Shown here: positions 37,414 through 46,481 of the stretch, one piece after another
How the letters are laid out: every line of letters starts with the position of its first letter
Position numbering within the stretch: position 1 is the stretch's first letter
From: Pseudomonas fortuita
GTDB lineage: Bacteria; Pseudomonadota; Gammaproteobacteria; Pseudomonadales; Pseudomonadaceae
Assembly: GCF_026898135.2 (NCBI RefSeq)
Contig: NZ_CP114035.2
Span: 2,583,501 to 2,647,500 of the forward strand
DNA: 64,000 nucleotides
Direction: 5' to 3'
Translations under genes and position numbers: made by a program
Notes under the pieces: model-generated
Told to the model about the DNA's origin: nothing
Database searches by the model: none
What the model saw: the letters and a program-made list of their open reading frames with translations, nothing else

Positions 37414-38076
37414 TTACGCAAGCGGTCCCCCCAGCCCCTTGAGATAGTCCCCAAAGCCCTCGCGCGCACGGCTGTCCACCCGGCTGCTGGTGGCCACGCT
37501 GTGCGCTGCGGTCCAGACGATCTGTGCGCCGCTGGCTTCCAGGGCCAGCACCAGTTGCACATCTTCATGCGCCGGCAATGGCTGGAAGCCGCCCACGCGC
37601 TCGTAGGCCTTGGCGCATACGCCGAGGTTGGCGCCATGGATATGCCGATGCCCTTCACGGGCCTGATAACGGCTGCGGTACAACTGGCGTAACGCTGCGT
37701 TCTGCCAAGGCTGCCAGCGTTCGATGTGCACCGTGCCGCACACCGCGTCCGCGTGCCATTGCAGCTGTGACACCAGCCAATGCCTGGGCACGCGACTGTC
37801 GGCGTCGGTGAAGGCCAGCCACTGGGCACCGCGCTCGATCATCCACGCCGCCCCCAGGCGCCGGGCGATGCCGACGTTGCCGGCCTCCAGTTCCAGGGTA
37901 TGCACGCCGTGGCGGCGGGCGATGCGCGCGCTGGCGTCGACACAGCGATCGAGCACCACCAGCACCTCCACCGCCAGCCCAGCCCCCTCGGCGTGTGCCA
38001 CGGCCTGTTTGACCGCAGTCAGGCAGCGCCCCAACCGGCGCGCTTCGTTGTGCGCGGGGATGATGACGGCGATCAT
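37414..38076 (-). CDS. Family 2 glycosyltransferase
   Basis: GT-A fold glycosyltransferase of 220 residues. The nucleotide-sugar start is VIIPAHNEARRLGRC (4-18), the DxD-type metal motif DAD is at 91-93 (FTDADSR), and HEDVQLVLALEASG carries the acceptor-side acid. No membrane segment, so cytosolic or peripheral. The ATG overlaps the methyltransferase stop by four bases. Last gene of the ligD operon; sugar and acceptor unknown. Confidence 0.82.
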   Translation of the reverse strand: MIAVIIPAHNEARRLGRCLTAVKQAVAHAEGAGLAVEVLVVLDRCVDASARIARRHGVHTLELEAGNVGIARRLGAAWMIERGAQWLAFTDADSRVPRHWLVSQLQWHADAVCGTVHIERWQPWQNAALRQLYRSRYQAREGHRHIHGANLGVCAKAYERVGGFQPLPAHEDVQLVLALEASGAQIVWTAAHSVATSSRVDSRAREGFGDYLKGLGGPLA

Positions 38077-38672
38077 GGGCAGATCTCGTCAAGGTCCACG
38101 ACGCTGGGCTGACACGACCAGTATTCGAGCAGGAAATCCGCCTCTTCGTGGCGCAGCACTGGGTAAAGTGGCAGATGCCGGGCCAGCAGGGCATGCACCT
38201 CGCGGCCATCCTGCGGGCAGCCGGCGATGGGATGGCGCCAGTGGCAGGCCAGCAAACCACCGTCATACGCCAGGCTGGCCACCGACTGCTCGATCACCTG
38301 CAACCAGTCGGTGGGGTCCAGGTAGTAGCCGATCTCACTGAACACGATCAGGTCAAACTGACCGCCCGGCCAGTCGCCCGGCAGGTGGCCCTGTTCGACA
38401 TGGGCGTGGCTCACGCCTGCAAGCCGTTGACGGGCCAAGGCCACAGCGGTCGCGTCGATGTCCTGGCACGACAGGCTGGCGCAGCGCTCGGCCAGCAGAA
38501 CGCTCAGCTCGCCGTTGGCGCAGGCCGGCTCGAATACGCGCTCGTAGCATTGGCGCGGCAGGCTGGCCAGGGTCAGCTCGCGCTTGCGCCGTTCGTACCA
38601 GCGGGTACGAAAGGCCCAGGGGTCATCGTTGCCGGCGTACAAGTCGGCGAAGTACTGTGCGTCCAGGCTCAT
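38073..38672 (-). CDS. SAM-dependent methyltransferase (NodS-like)
   Basis: Class I methyltransferase of about 199 residues. FADLYAGNDDPWAFRTRWYE followed by RVFEPACANGELSVLLAERC is the SAM-binding pattern of NodS-like N-methyltransferases; LIVFSEIGYYLDP is motif IV. The ATG at 38672 has GGAGG and overlaps the deacetylase stop (ATGA); a longer frame lacks support. NodS methylates a chitin-oligomer amine after deacetylation, so its place beside a PIG-L deacetylase and a glycosyltransferase is suggestive of an aminosugar substrate. Confidence 0.78.
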   Translation of the reverse strand: MSLDAQYFADLYAGNDDPWAFRTRWYERRKRELTLASLPRQCYERVFEPACANGELSVLLAERCASLSCQDIDATAVALARQRLAGVSHAHVEQGHLPGDWPGGQFDLIVFSEIGYYLDPTDWLQVIEQSVASLAYDGGLLACHWRHPIAGCPQDGREVHALLARHLPLYPVLRHEEADFLLEYWSCQPSVVDLDEICP

Positions 38673-39439
38673 GTTGCCTCCGTTGACAGAAAGAGCAGCT
38701 CGAATGGTTGCAACAGGCAAGCCTGCAGCTGTTCCGGCACAACCGGTGGGCGATCACCATCAGGCTGCAACTGGCTGGCATGTGCAGCGAGGGCTTGGCG
38801 CTTGAGCGCCAGGTGCTCATCGCACAGTTGCACGCGGTGTGCGCGGGGCCAGGGCAGGCGCGGGTCGTCGGGGCTTGCCCAGTGCCAGGCCCAGACTGGG
38901 GCCTCAGCGAGTTGTACACGCCTGGTCTGGGCCGCCTGGGCACAGGCGCGACCTGCTGCTTCGTGGTCGCAATGGCCGTCGCCGCGCCACGTGGTCAGCA
39001 GCAGGTCGCCAGGTTTGAGCAACTGGTTCAGGTGGTTGACCAAAAAGGCTTCATCGTGGGGCAGCGCGCCATCCTTGAGGTTGAGTCGTCGCCAGTCGAG
39101 GCGGTTGAGGTCCAGCCCAAGCAGTTGCAGGGCATGGCGGCTTTCCAGTGGGCGCTGATGGCGCAGGCGGCGCTCTGGCCATTGTGAGGAATGCGGGTGG
39201 CTGCCCTCGCCATTGGTGGCAGAAAGAAGCAGCACGTCCTGTTCTCGTCCCTGGAAGCTGGCCAGCAGCCCGCCGGCCATGAGGATTTCGTCGTCCGGGT
39301 GCGGAGCCAGCAGCACCAGGCGCCTCCCGGGTGGGCACAACTGCTCGGGCAGCGTCCAGCTGGCGCGGGCCAACTGAGCAGAATGCTGCCAGGCGCTCCA
39401 CGGTGTGCCTTGCGCGGCCTGTATCAAGTTCTGGCTCAT
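38669..39439 (-). CDS. PIG-L family deacetylase
   Basis: Zinc-dependent LmbE/PIG-L deacetylase of about 256 residues. The HPDDE motif is at 47-51 (LLAPHPDDEILMAGG), and a second zinc His region is RGDGHCDHEAAG. The family removes N-acetyl groups from GlcNAc-containing glycolipids or mycothiol/bacillithiol precursors. The ATG at 39439 overlaps the upstream stop; another ATG three codons earlier sits too near the GGGAG. Its neighbours suggest deacetylation of an aminosugar intermediate, then methylation and glycosyl transfer. Substrate not known. Confidence 0.82.
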   Translation of the reverse strand: MSQNLIQAAQGTPWSAWQHSAQLARASWTLPEQLCPPGRRLVLLAPHPDDEILMAGGLLASFQGREQDVLLLSATNGEGSHPHSSQWPERRLRHQRPLESRHALQLLGLDLNRLDWRRLNLKDGALPHDEAFLVNHLNQLLKPGDLLLTTWRGDGHCDHEAAGRACAQAAQTRRVQLAEAPVWAWHWASPDDPRLPWPRAHRVQLCDEHLALKRQALAAHASQLQPDGDRPPVVPEQLQACLLQPFELLFLSTEAT

Positions 39440-40461
39440 AGTTGCCATGCTCCCGCCGGCAGGCCGGTCAGTTGCCGGCCCAACTCGGCCAGGTCGCGTT
39501 CGGCGTGGCTCTGGCGTATGTATACCGGCAGGTCGGCACTGAGCCGGGCGAAATGGCTGCTGCAACAGAACGGCGTGGCACCGAGCGCCCGGCCGGCATG
39601 CTGAATGACCTGCTCGACCGCCTGCTCGACCTGGGCGCGGGTGCGCCGCACCTCGAAGCTGGCGTCATCCTGAGGGTGAAGGTCGATCCAGGTGGCGCAT
39701 TCGCGAAGGGCGGCACGGGCACCGTACAAGGCTGCATCGACTGCGCCCAGATGCGCATCGGCATGCGGGTCGCGCCGGGGTTTGCGGCACTGTTCGTGAA
39801 GGTACCCGGCCAGTGCCTCGGCGGCGCCATACCAGCAAGCGGCGATACCCGCGCCGCCTTGCCAGAAGCCAGGACGGGACAGGTACTGGCCGGGCGAACC
39901 GATGGCCAGCCCTGGCGAGTCGTCGAATTCGATCACAACGCTGCGGGTGGCGGCCATGCCTACGGCCTGCCAATGTTCGGCCAAGATGCGCTGGCTGGGA
40001 TGAGGCAATTCGATGGCCACCAACTGAGGCTGGTCGTCTTCCCAGGCCGTCAGCAGGGCACGGTCGACCTGCAACGCGCCCGAACACCAAGCCTTGCGGC
40101 CTTGCAGGCGCACGCGTTCACCGTCCCGCTCGACAATGTATGCCCGGGCATCTGGCGGCTCGGCGGCCCACACGCCCCAAATGCCGTTGAAGGCATGCTG
40201 GGCGGCGCCGCATTCGGCGAGGATTGCCAAGGCGTCGGTATGGCCTTCATAGAGTTTGGCCAGGCTTAGATCGTAACCGGCGACCCGCGCCAGGACGCGC
40301 CAGCGTTCGAGCGTGCAGCCCTGGCCGGGCAACGGGAGTACGTCGAGCCGGTCGCCCTGCAAGGCCTGCATCAGTTCTATTAGCGAAGCGTCGCGTTCGA
40401 TGGCCTGCGAACGGTGAGCAAAACGGTGTAACAACGAATCGAAGTGGGTCAGTTCCATCAT
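39436..40461 (-). CDS. Acyl-CoA dehydrogenase-like flavoprotein
   Basis: About 341 residues, shorter than typical acyl-CoA dehydrogenases (380 or more). The FAD and acyl-binding core shows QGRKAWCSGALQVDRALL, then GFWQGGAGIAACWYGAAEA, and a helical C-terminus with RTRAQVEQAVEQVIQHAGRA. The usual substrate-binding start is reduced, so it may be a non-standard member acting on a carrier-bound or non-CoA substrate. Two starts (40461 and 40458) are adjacent; 40461 overlaps the LigD stop. Its presence in a DNA repair ligase operon is unexplained. Confidence 0.72.
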   Translation of the reverse strand: MMELTHFDSLLHRFAHRSQAIERDASLIELMQALQGDRLDVLPLPGQGCTLERWRVLARVAGYDLSLAKLYEGHTDALAILAECGAAQHAFNGIWGVWAAEPPDARAYIVERDGERVRLQGRKAWCSGALQVDRALLTAWEDDQPQLVAIELPHPSQRILAEHWQAVGMAATRSVVIEFDDSPGLAIGSPGQYLSRPGFWQGGAGIAACWYGAAEALAGYLHEQCRKPRRDPHADAHLGAVDAALYGARAALRECATWIDLHPQDDASFEVRRTRAQVEQAVEQVIQHAGRALGATPFCCSSHFARLSADLPVYIRQSHAERDLAELGRQLTGLPAGAWQL

Positions 40462-42923
40462 GCAATTCCCAACTGCTTGCGCATACGCAACGTGATCGAC
40501 TGGCGTGTCTTGCCCATTTCGGCCCACGGGTCTTCGACCTGTGCAAGCCGCGTGTGAAGGTTGCCGATGTTCCACTGGTTGGCACCCTTGAGCTGGCTCA
40601 GTTCCTCACGCCAGATCGGCACCGACACCGGCAGGCCCTCGCGGGCCCGCAGCGAGTAGGCGGCGACGGTGGTGGCACCCTTGCCGTTACGCAGGTAGTC
40701 GATAAAGATCCGCCCGACCCGGTTCTTCGGCCCGGACACGGCGCTGAGACGATCAGGGAACAGCCCGGCCATGTGATTGACCAGGGCATGGCTGAAGTCC
40801 TTCACCTCGTCCCAGCCAGCGCGTCGGGTCAAGGGTACGACGAGGTGCATGCCCTTGCCGCCGCTGGTCTTGAGAAACACCTTCAGGCCCAGTTCGTCGA
40901 GCAGGGTAAGGGTCAGCTGGGTGGCCTCGAGCATGGCTTTCCACGGCAGCGCCGGGTCAGGGTCCAGGTCGAGGACAAAGCGGTCGGGTTTATCGAAATC
41001 CTTGGTGGTGGCATTCCAGGTGTGCAGTTCAAGCGTGTTCATCTGCACCGCGCCCAGCAGGCTTTCGGCGCCGTTGAGCACCATGGCCGCCTGGCCGGCC
41101 TGGGCCTTGTTGTAGCTGAGCACCTTGGGAATATGCAGCTGGCCGGCGTTTTTCTGAAAGAACAGTTCGCCGCTCAGACCATCCGGGGCGCGGACGAGGG
41201 CTACAGGTCGGTCCTTGAGCTGGGGCAGCAGCCAGTCGGCGACCTGAGCGTAGTACTGGGCGACCTCGCGCTTGGTGGTGCCCGTGGTTGCGTCGACCAC
41301 GCGGTCGGGGTGGGTCAGGCGCAGGGTGCCCAGGTTCTCGGGTTCTGTCTGTGCTGCGCGCTTGGTGGGCATTGCTCGCTCCAGGTCGATGGCGGTGGCA
41401 GGTTTATCGTCACGCAGGCCGTGGAACACCGAGTGACGCACGATGCCTTCGCGGGTCATCTGGGCATAGGCGACCTCTGCCAGCAGCTGTGGCCTGAGCC
41501 AATGCACGCCGCGGGCTTCGGCACCGGTAGGTGGTTTCGGCAAGGGGGATCTGTCGGTTTGCAACGGCTTGAGGCGGGCGTGAATGCTGTCCAGGGTGGC
41601 CGCGCTGAAGCCCGTGCCGACCTTGCCGGCGTAACGCAGCTGGCCGCTGTCGTGGTCGTGCAAGGCCAGCAGCAGGGCGCCGAAGCCGTTGCGGCTGCCC
41701 TTGGGGTCGGTGTAGCCGACGATCACGAATTCCTGGCGCTGCTTGCACTTGAGCTTGACCCAGTCGCTACTGCGCCGGCCAACGTAAGGGCTGTCGGCAC
41801 GTTTACCGATCAAGCCTTCGAGTTCCAGTCGGCAGGCGCTGTCGAGCAGTGACTCGACGGGCTCCTCAAAATCGGCGGAATACCTGAGTACCTGCGATGC
41901 ATGGCCTTCCAGCAACCGGGCGAGGGTTGCACGGCGCTGTTGCAGCGTCAGTGCTCGCAGGTCCTCACCGCCCAGCCAGGGCAGGTCGAACAGGTAGTAG
42001 GTGATGCGCTCGTCATGCTCGGTGTCGAAGGCGTTCTGCAAAGCCTGGAAGTCGGCCACGCCGTTGTCGTCGACCACTACCATCTCGCCGTCCAGCCATG
42101 CCGAGTCGAGGCCCAGGGCCTTGAGCGCCTCGACCTGCCGGGGCATCTTCGCACTCCAGTCGTGGCCATTACGGGTAAACAGGCGTATGTCGTCACCGTC
42201 GATACGCGCCAGGATGCGGTAGCCGTCGAACTTGACTTCGTAGCGCCAATCGCCGCTTGGCGGGGAATCGACCAACGTGGCCAGTTGCGGCTGGAGTATA
42301 TCCGGCAGGGCTTTGCGGCCGGCTCGCTTGTGCCTGGTGGTGGTCGCCTTGGCCGGGCTGCGCGGGGGCAGGGTGCGCTCGCTCAGCACGCTGTCCGGCA
42401 GGGCCTCGACAATGCTGTAGTCCGTTTCACTGCGTGCCTGCCCATCATGGGACTTGACCAGCATCCACTGCTCTTTCTTGCCGGCCAGGTGAGTGCGGAA
42501 CAGGTTCCAGACCCCTGACAGTTTCTCGCCCTGCAGGCGAAAGCGCAGCTTGCCCTTTGCATAGGCTTCGCGCGGGTCGCCCTCGGGCTCCCACACACCC
42601 CGGTCCCAGACAATGACATCGCCGGCGCCGTAGTGGCCTTCAGGGATGCTTCCTTCGAAGTTGGCGTAATCCAGCGGATGATCCTCTACATGCACTGCCA
42701 GGCGCCGGACCTTGGGATCCAGTGAGGGGCCCTTGGGGATGGCCCAGCTCTTGAGGGTGCCGTCGAGCTCCAGGCGAAAATCGTAATGCAGGTGGCTGGC
42801 ATCGTGCTTCTGGATGCAGTACTGCAGCGCATGGGCCGAGCGGGGGCGGGCGCGTTTACCAGCCGGCTCGGGCGTGGCATTGAAGTCGCGCTTGCGCTGG
42901 TACTCCTGTAGGGGTTTGGCCAT
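40458..42923 (-). CDS. ligD: Non-homologous end-joining ligase LigD (phosphoesterase-ligase-polymerase)
   Basis: Three-part DNA repair enzyme of 821 residues. N-terminal 3'-phosphoesterase: HALQYCIQKHDASHLHYDFR with the His/Asp metal residues. Central ATP-dependent ligase with nucleotidyl Lys K231 in EVKFDGYR. C-terminal primase-like polymerase with the catalytic DLDPDP near residue 650. This order is typical of Pseudomonas; mycobacteria differ. Works with Ku, whose gene converges on the operon end. Heads a five-gene unit with four tiny overlaps. No operator recognised upstream. Confidence 0.95.
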   Translation of the reverse strand: MAKPLQEYQRKRDFNATPEPAGKRARPRSAHALQYCIQKHDASHLHYDFRLELDGTLKSWAIPKGPSLDPKVRRLAVHVEDHPLDYANFEGSIPEGHYGAGDVIVWDRGVWEPEGDPREAYAKGKLRFRLQGEKLSGVWNLFRTHLAGKKEQWMLVKSHDGQARSETDYSIVEALPDSVLSERTLPPRSPAKATTTRHKRAGRKALPDILQPQLATLVDSPPSGDWRYEVKFDGYRILARIDGDDIRLFTRNGHDWSAKMPRQVEALKALGLDSAWLDGEMVVVDDNGVADFQALQNAFDTEHDERITYYLFDLPWLGGEDLRALTLQQRRATLARLLEGHASQVLRYSADFEEPVESLLDSACRLELEGLIGKRADSPYVGRRSSDWVKLKCKQRQEFVIVGYTDPKGSRNGFGALLLALHDHDSGQLRYAGKVGTGFSAATLDSIHARLKPLQTDRSPLPKPPTGAEARGVHWLRPQLLAEVAYAQMTREGIVRHSVFHGLRDDKPATAIDLERAMPTKRAAQTEPENLGTLRLTHPDRVVDATTGTTKREVAQYYAQVADWLLPQLKDRPVALVRAPDGLSGELFFQKNAGQLHIPKVLSYNKAQAGQAAMVLNGAESLLGAVQMNTLELHTWNATTKDFDKPDRFVLDLDPDPALPWKAMLEATQLTLTLLDELGLKVFLKTSGGKGMHLVVPLTRRAGWDEVKDFSHALVNHMAGLFPDRLSAVSGPKNRVGRIFIDYLRNGKGATTVAAYSLRAREGLPVSVPIWREELSQLKGANQWNIGNLHTRLAQVEDPWAEMGKTRQSITLRMRKQLGIA

Positions 42924-43077
42924 GACGGGCTCCGGAAGGGTTCGCGGGTCTCAGGATTGGGAGGCGGCGGTGGCGCGAGGAGTTCAAAAAATGCGAGGGG
43001 TGGGGGCTGGCAGAAACTCTGAATCATTTGCCGCTGGGGAGGGTCGACCGAGTGAAGCCCACAGACGGAGAACGTTC

Positions 43078-43539
43078 ATGTCCACACCCGATGACCCAAG
43101 ACCGCCCATTGAGATCGACGACACCGAGGACCGCATGGGCAGCGTCCACGAGCTGGATTTCAGCGAACGCCGCGATGAACGCCAGGGGCGTGTCGGCGAC
43201 GAGCGACCGGCGCGGGAGATCGCCGAGGATTATCCGCCCCGGCGTGTCGCCGAAAGCGGGATGACCGGCGGCGAGGCGCTGAGCGACAGCCTGCACGAGG
43301 ACAATGTCACCCTCGATGACCTGAGCCCCGATACGCTGCTCGATGAGACCGGTGCCCGCGATCCGGATGAGCCTGGCAGCGGCGGCCCGGCGGACAAGAC
43401 CTTGCGCCAGGTGCAGGCCCACGAGATCGGTGGTGGGTTCGGCCTGGACGAGGCCGAACTGGCTCGCTCCGCGCCGCTGGACGGCGAGCTGTGGACCGAT
43501 GACGTGGTACCCGATGACGAAGGGAGAGAGCCGAGATGA
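43078..43539 (+). CDS. Acidic hypothetical protein
   Basis: Highly acidic hydrophilic protein of 153 residues with many Asp/Glu and Pro, likely disordered: SVHELDFSERRDERQGRVGD, then LDDLSPDTLLDETGARDPDE. No signal or membrane segment. The ATG at 43078 follows GGAG. The stop overlaps the metallothionein start (ATGA), so it is probably co-translated and may be a stress-linked partner. Divergent from ligD with a 154-base spacer. Family not recognised. Confidence 0.65.
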   Translation: MSTPDDPRPPIEIDDTEDRMGSVHELDFSERRDERQGRVGDERPAREIAEDYPPRRVAESGMTGGEALSDSLHEDNVTLDDLSPDTLLDETGARDPDEPGSGGPADKTLRQVQAHEIGGGFGLDEAELARSAPLDGELWTDDVVPDDEGREPR

Positions 43540-43766
43540 ACGAGCAACGCTGTTCCTGCACCCATTGTTCTTGCACAGTGGATGCCAATGCTGTGGTCCA
43601 GGATGGCAAGGCCTATTGCTGCGAAGCCTGTGCGAAGGGCCATCGCAACGGCGAGCCCTGTCGTATGAGCGACTGCAAGTGTGGTGAGTTGGCTGAGTCG
43701 AAAGAATCCAATGTCGATAATGCACTGGATGAAACATTCCCGGCGAGCGATCCGATTTCGCCATGA
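43536..43766 (+). CDS. Bacterial metallothionein
   Basis: Metal-binding protein of 76 residues with ten Cys (6, 8, 11, 13, 28, 29, 32, 42, 47, 49) and His 10 and 36, in the SmtA/BmtA pattern RCSCTHCSCTVD and AYCCEACAKGH, plus an acidic hydrophilic tail (NALDETFPASDP). Binds Zn/Cd/Cu in the cytoplasm. The cyanobacterial SmtA has nine Cys, so the extra Cys pair is a difference to note. ATGA overlap with the preceding acidic gene. Regulator not seen nearby. Confidence 0.85.
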   Translation: MNEQRCSCTHCSCTVDANAVVQDGKAYCCEACAKGHRNGEPCRMSDCKCGELAESKESNVDNALDETFPASDPISP

Positions 43767-43863
43767 GGCCCAGTGGCTGACAGATGTGAGACGGGAGAGC
43801 GACAGGACGTTGTTCAGATCATGTGGAAACTCACCCGTCACGCATCTGGTTTGAGTTACGCCC

Positions 43864-44292
43864 TCAATGGGTCTGCCAGACACCGTTGTTGCGTTCGCAA
43901 TCGCTACGTGCCTGGCCCAAGCCAGGGGTGTCGTAGTAGTAGGTGATGATCCGCGCATCCTTGGGTAGTGCAGGGCGGGTGGCAGGCTCATCACGCCCAG
44001 CGGCATCGGGGTTGGCCAGCGTCTCCTGCGTCAGAGGCGCGATGCAGCTGCCAACGCTGCCGTCGGGGCAACGCTCCACCCGACGCTTCTGGCTGTTCAA
44101 CATTTCCTTGCTTTCGTTGCTGCACGACCAGGCAATCGCCTCAGCGGGCATGTTGCCGTAGCTGTAACAGGTGTGTTGCTGCACCGGTTTGACCGCCTCG
44201 CTGGATGAGCGGGTGACCACGTCGCAACCTTCGGCCAGCACCTGCCCGCTGCTCAGGGTGCCCAGCATTGCCATGTACAGAGCGAATCGCAT
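43864..44292 (-). CDS. Exported hypothetical protein
   Basis: Protein of about 142 residues with a signal peptide (MRFALYMAMLGTLSSGQVLA-EGCD). Several Cys (CDVV, HTCYSYG, SCSNES, RCPDG, SCIAP, DCERN) suggest disulfides in the periplasm. The start at 44292 is preferred over 44310 because of GGGAGG eight bases ahead. No known domain. Directly follows ybhN on the same strand with 27 bases between, so perhaps the last gene of that operon. Confidence 0.65.
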   Translation of the reverse strand: MRFALYMAMLGTLSSGQVLAEGCDVVTRSSSEAVKPVQQHTCYSYGNMPAEAIAWSCSNESKEMLNSQKRRVERCPDGSVGSCIAPLTQETLANPDAAGRDEPATRPALPKDARIITYYYDTPGLGQARSDCERNNGVWQTH

Positions 44293-44319
44293 GATATACC
44301 TCCCGGGCACCAGGGCCCG

Positions 44320-45282
44320 TCAGCGCTTGTCGAGGGCTGCCCCGGCCTGTCTGCGCAAGGCCTTGGCACGCTTTTCGAGGATCAGGTAGGTCACCACCGC
44401 CATTAGCAGCGGGATCAGGTAGTACAACGTCCGATAGCCGAGCAGTGCGGCCACCAGGGTGCCTTGGCCTAGCTGGCCGTGGAGCAGCGCCAGGAATACG
44501 GCTTCCAGTACGCCGAGTCCGGCAGGAATGTGAGCGACCACGCCGGCGACGCAACTGATCAGCAACACACCCAGGACCGAGGGATAGAACAGCTCAGGGG
44601 GCAACAGCAGGTGAATCAGCGCTGCCATCAGCGCCCAGTTGCTTGCGCCCAGCGCCACCTGGCAGAGGGCCATACGCAGGCTCGGCAGAGTGACTTCGTG
44701 CCCGCGCAGCGCCCACGTGCGCCGCGTGGCGAAGGCACAGGCGCACAGGTATGCCAACGCTACCGCCACCATCAATACGCCGATCAGGCGCAGGCCGCTG
44801 GCACCCACCGCCCAGCTTTCCGGCAGTTTCACAAAGCCCAGGGCGAATACCGTACCGGCCAGCAGCAGGTAGCCCATCCAGTTGGTCAACAGCCCCAAGG
44901 TGATGATGCGGGTGATGGTTGGGGTATCCAGGCCCAGCCGGCTGTACAGGCGATAACGCAGGGCAACGCCACCGACCCAGGTGGTGAAGTTGAGGTTGAA
45001 CGCATAGCAGACGAACGCTACCGGCAGTACCTGTCGGGCCGGCAGGTGGTGGCCTGTGTAGGCGCGGGCGAGCAGGTCGTAGCTGGCGAATACCAGGTAG
45101 CTGCACAGGGCCAGCAGCAACCCCAAGGCCAGGGTCGAGGGCCGGTACGCCAGCAGCGACTGGCGGACTTCGTTCCAGTCCAGGTTACGTGCCAGGGTGA
45201 ACAGCAGTACCGGTATCAACACCAGGAACAGCACGGTCAGCAAGCGCTTGCCCCAGGTCTTCCAGCGTGAAGTGGCCATCAT
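44320..45282 (-). CDS. ybhN: YbhN, lysylphosphatidylglycerol-synthase-like membrane protein
   Basis: Inner-membrane protein of about 320 residues, eight or so helices, UPF0104/LPG synthase transmembrane family without the synthase domain. Core pattern FNLNFTTWVGGVALRYRLYS and later AHIPAGLGVLEAVFLALLHG. In E. coli ybhN sits in the clsB operon; YhdP/YbhN-type proteins have been linked to phospholipid handling, but the role is not settled. The start overlaps the clsB stop (ATGA). Order ybhP-clsB-ybhN matches E. coli. Confidence 0.83.
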   Translation of the reverse strand: MMATSRWKTWGKRLLTVLFLVLIPVLLFTLARNLDWNEVRQSLLAYRPSTLALGLLLALCSYLVFASYDLLARAYTGHHLPARQVLPVAFVCYAFNLNFTTWVGGVALRYRLYSRLGLDTPTITRIITLGLLTNWMGYLLLAGTVFALGFVKLPESWAVGASGLRLIGVLMVAVALAYLCACAFATRRTWALRGHEVTLPSLRMALCQVALGASNWALMAALIHLLLPPELFYPSVLGVLLISCVAGVVAHIPAGLGVLEAVFLALLHGQLGQGTLVAALLGYRTLYYLIPLLMAVVTYLILEKRAKALRRQAGAALDKR

Positions 45283-46481
45283 GTCTTGCCCCCGTGGTAG
45301 TCGGCCGGGGCCTCGCCGTCGCCTTGCAGCGACTGCAGGCGCTGCCGGTGCGCCGGAAACCAGCCGGCGATCCGCGGGAAATAGCGCGTGATGTGGAAGC
45401 CCAGAAAGATCAGCGGGGCACGCCACCAGTAGCCGCGCACCATGCGCTCCAGCGTCACGGTCTTGCAGTGCTCCCGGCTCAGTTCGGTCAAGTGCTGGTA
45501 CAGGTGTTCGTTGAACGCGGGGTCGCGAATCAGCAGGTTGGCCTCAAGGTTGAACGACAGGCTCAGGGGGTCGAGGTTGCTTGAGCCTACGGTGGACCAG
45601 TCATTGTCCACCAACGCAACCTTGCCATGGAGCGGCCGCTGGCAGTACTCATGGATGCGCACGTCGTCGCGCGACAGGTAGTTGTAGAGCAGCCGCGAGA
45701 GCGCGCGTACCCAGCGCATGTCCGGTTGCCCCTGGAGGATCAGCGTCACCTCGACCCCGCGCCGGGCGGCGTTGCGCAGTTCGCGCAGCAAGCGGTAGCC
45801 CGGGAAGAAGTAGGCGTTGGCCACGACGATACGATGCCTTGCTTCACGGAAAACCTGCAGGTAGCAGGCTTCGATATCGTTGCGATGGCGCTGGTTGTCG
45901 CGCTCCACCAGCACGGCGCTCGTCGGGCCTGAAGCGATGCCGCCCGGCTGAACCCTGCTGGCGGCATCCAGCACCGGTGCGAGCATGCGGCAGGAAGAAG
46001 CATGCACCTGGGCCACCACCGGGCCGACGACCTCCACGGCGTAGTCCTGCTTGGCCTGTGGGCCGAAGTCATCCAGGTGGTCGGCACTGTAATTGATGCC
46101 GCCAATGAAGGCGCGTTGCCCGTCGATCACCAGGATCTTGCGGTGCAAGCGGCGAAACAGGTTGGTGCGCATGCCCACCAGCCGTGGTTGCGGATCGAAG
46201 GAATGGAAACGCACCCCGGCCTCGGTCATCGACGAGATGAAATCGTCAGGCAGGTCGGCGGTGCCGTAGCCGTCCACCGCCACCTCGACCCGCACCCCGC
46301 GCCGCGCGGCATCGATCAGGGCGTGGCGCAAGGGTTGACCGACCTTGTCGTCGTAAATGATGAAAGTTTCCAGGAGGATTTCCTCGCGTGCCTGGGCCAT
46401 GGCCTCGAATACGCGGGGGTAATACTGCTCGCCGTTTATCAGCAACTCGACGCGGTTGCCGTCGCACCAATTCAGTTTCAT
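45279..46481 (-). CDS. clsB: Cardiolipin synthase B (phospholipase D family)
   Basis: Two-HKD phospholipase D family enzyme of 400 residues. The first motif is HRKILVIDGQRAFIGGINYS, the second HGKVALVDNDWSTVGSSN. ClsB condenses phosphatidylglycerol with another lipid head group to make cardiolipin at the inner membrane. No long N-terminal membrane helices, which fits ClsB rather than ClsA. The start at 46481 overlaps the ybhP stop; an earlier in-frame start has no support. Cardiolipin genes often respond to osmotic or stationary stress. Confidence 0.9.
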   Translation of the reverse strand: MKLNWCDGNRVELLINGEQYYPRVFEAMAQAREEILLETFIIYDDKVGQPLRHALIDAARRGVRVEVAVDGYGTADLPDDFISSMTEAGVRFHSFDPQPRLVGMRTNLFRRLHRKILVIDGQRAFIGGINYSADHLDDFGPQAKQDYAVEVVGPVVAQVHASSCRMLAPVLDAASRVQPGGIASGPTSAVLVERDNQRHRNDIEACYLQVFREARHRIVVANAYFFPGYRLLRELRNAARRGVEVTLILQGQPDMRWVRALSRLLYNYLSRDDVRIHEYCQRPLHGKVALVDNDWSTVGSSNLDPLSLSFNLEANLLIRDPAFNEHLYQHLTELSREHCKTVTLERMVRGYWWRAPLIFLGFHITRYFPRIAGWFPAHRQRLQSLQGDGEAPADYHGGKT

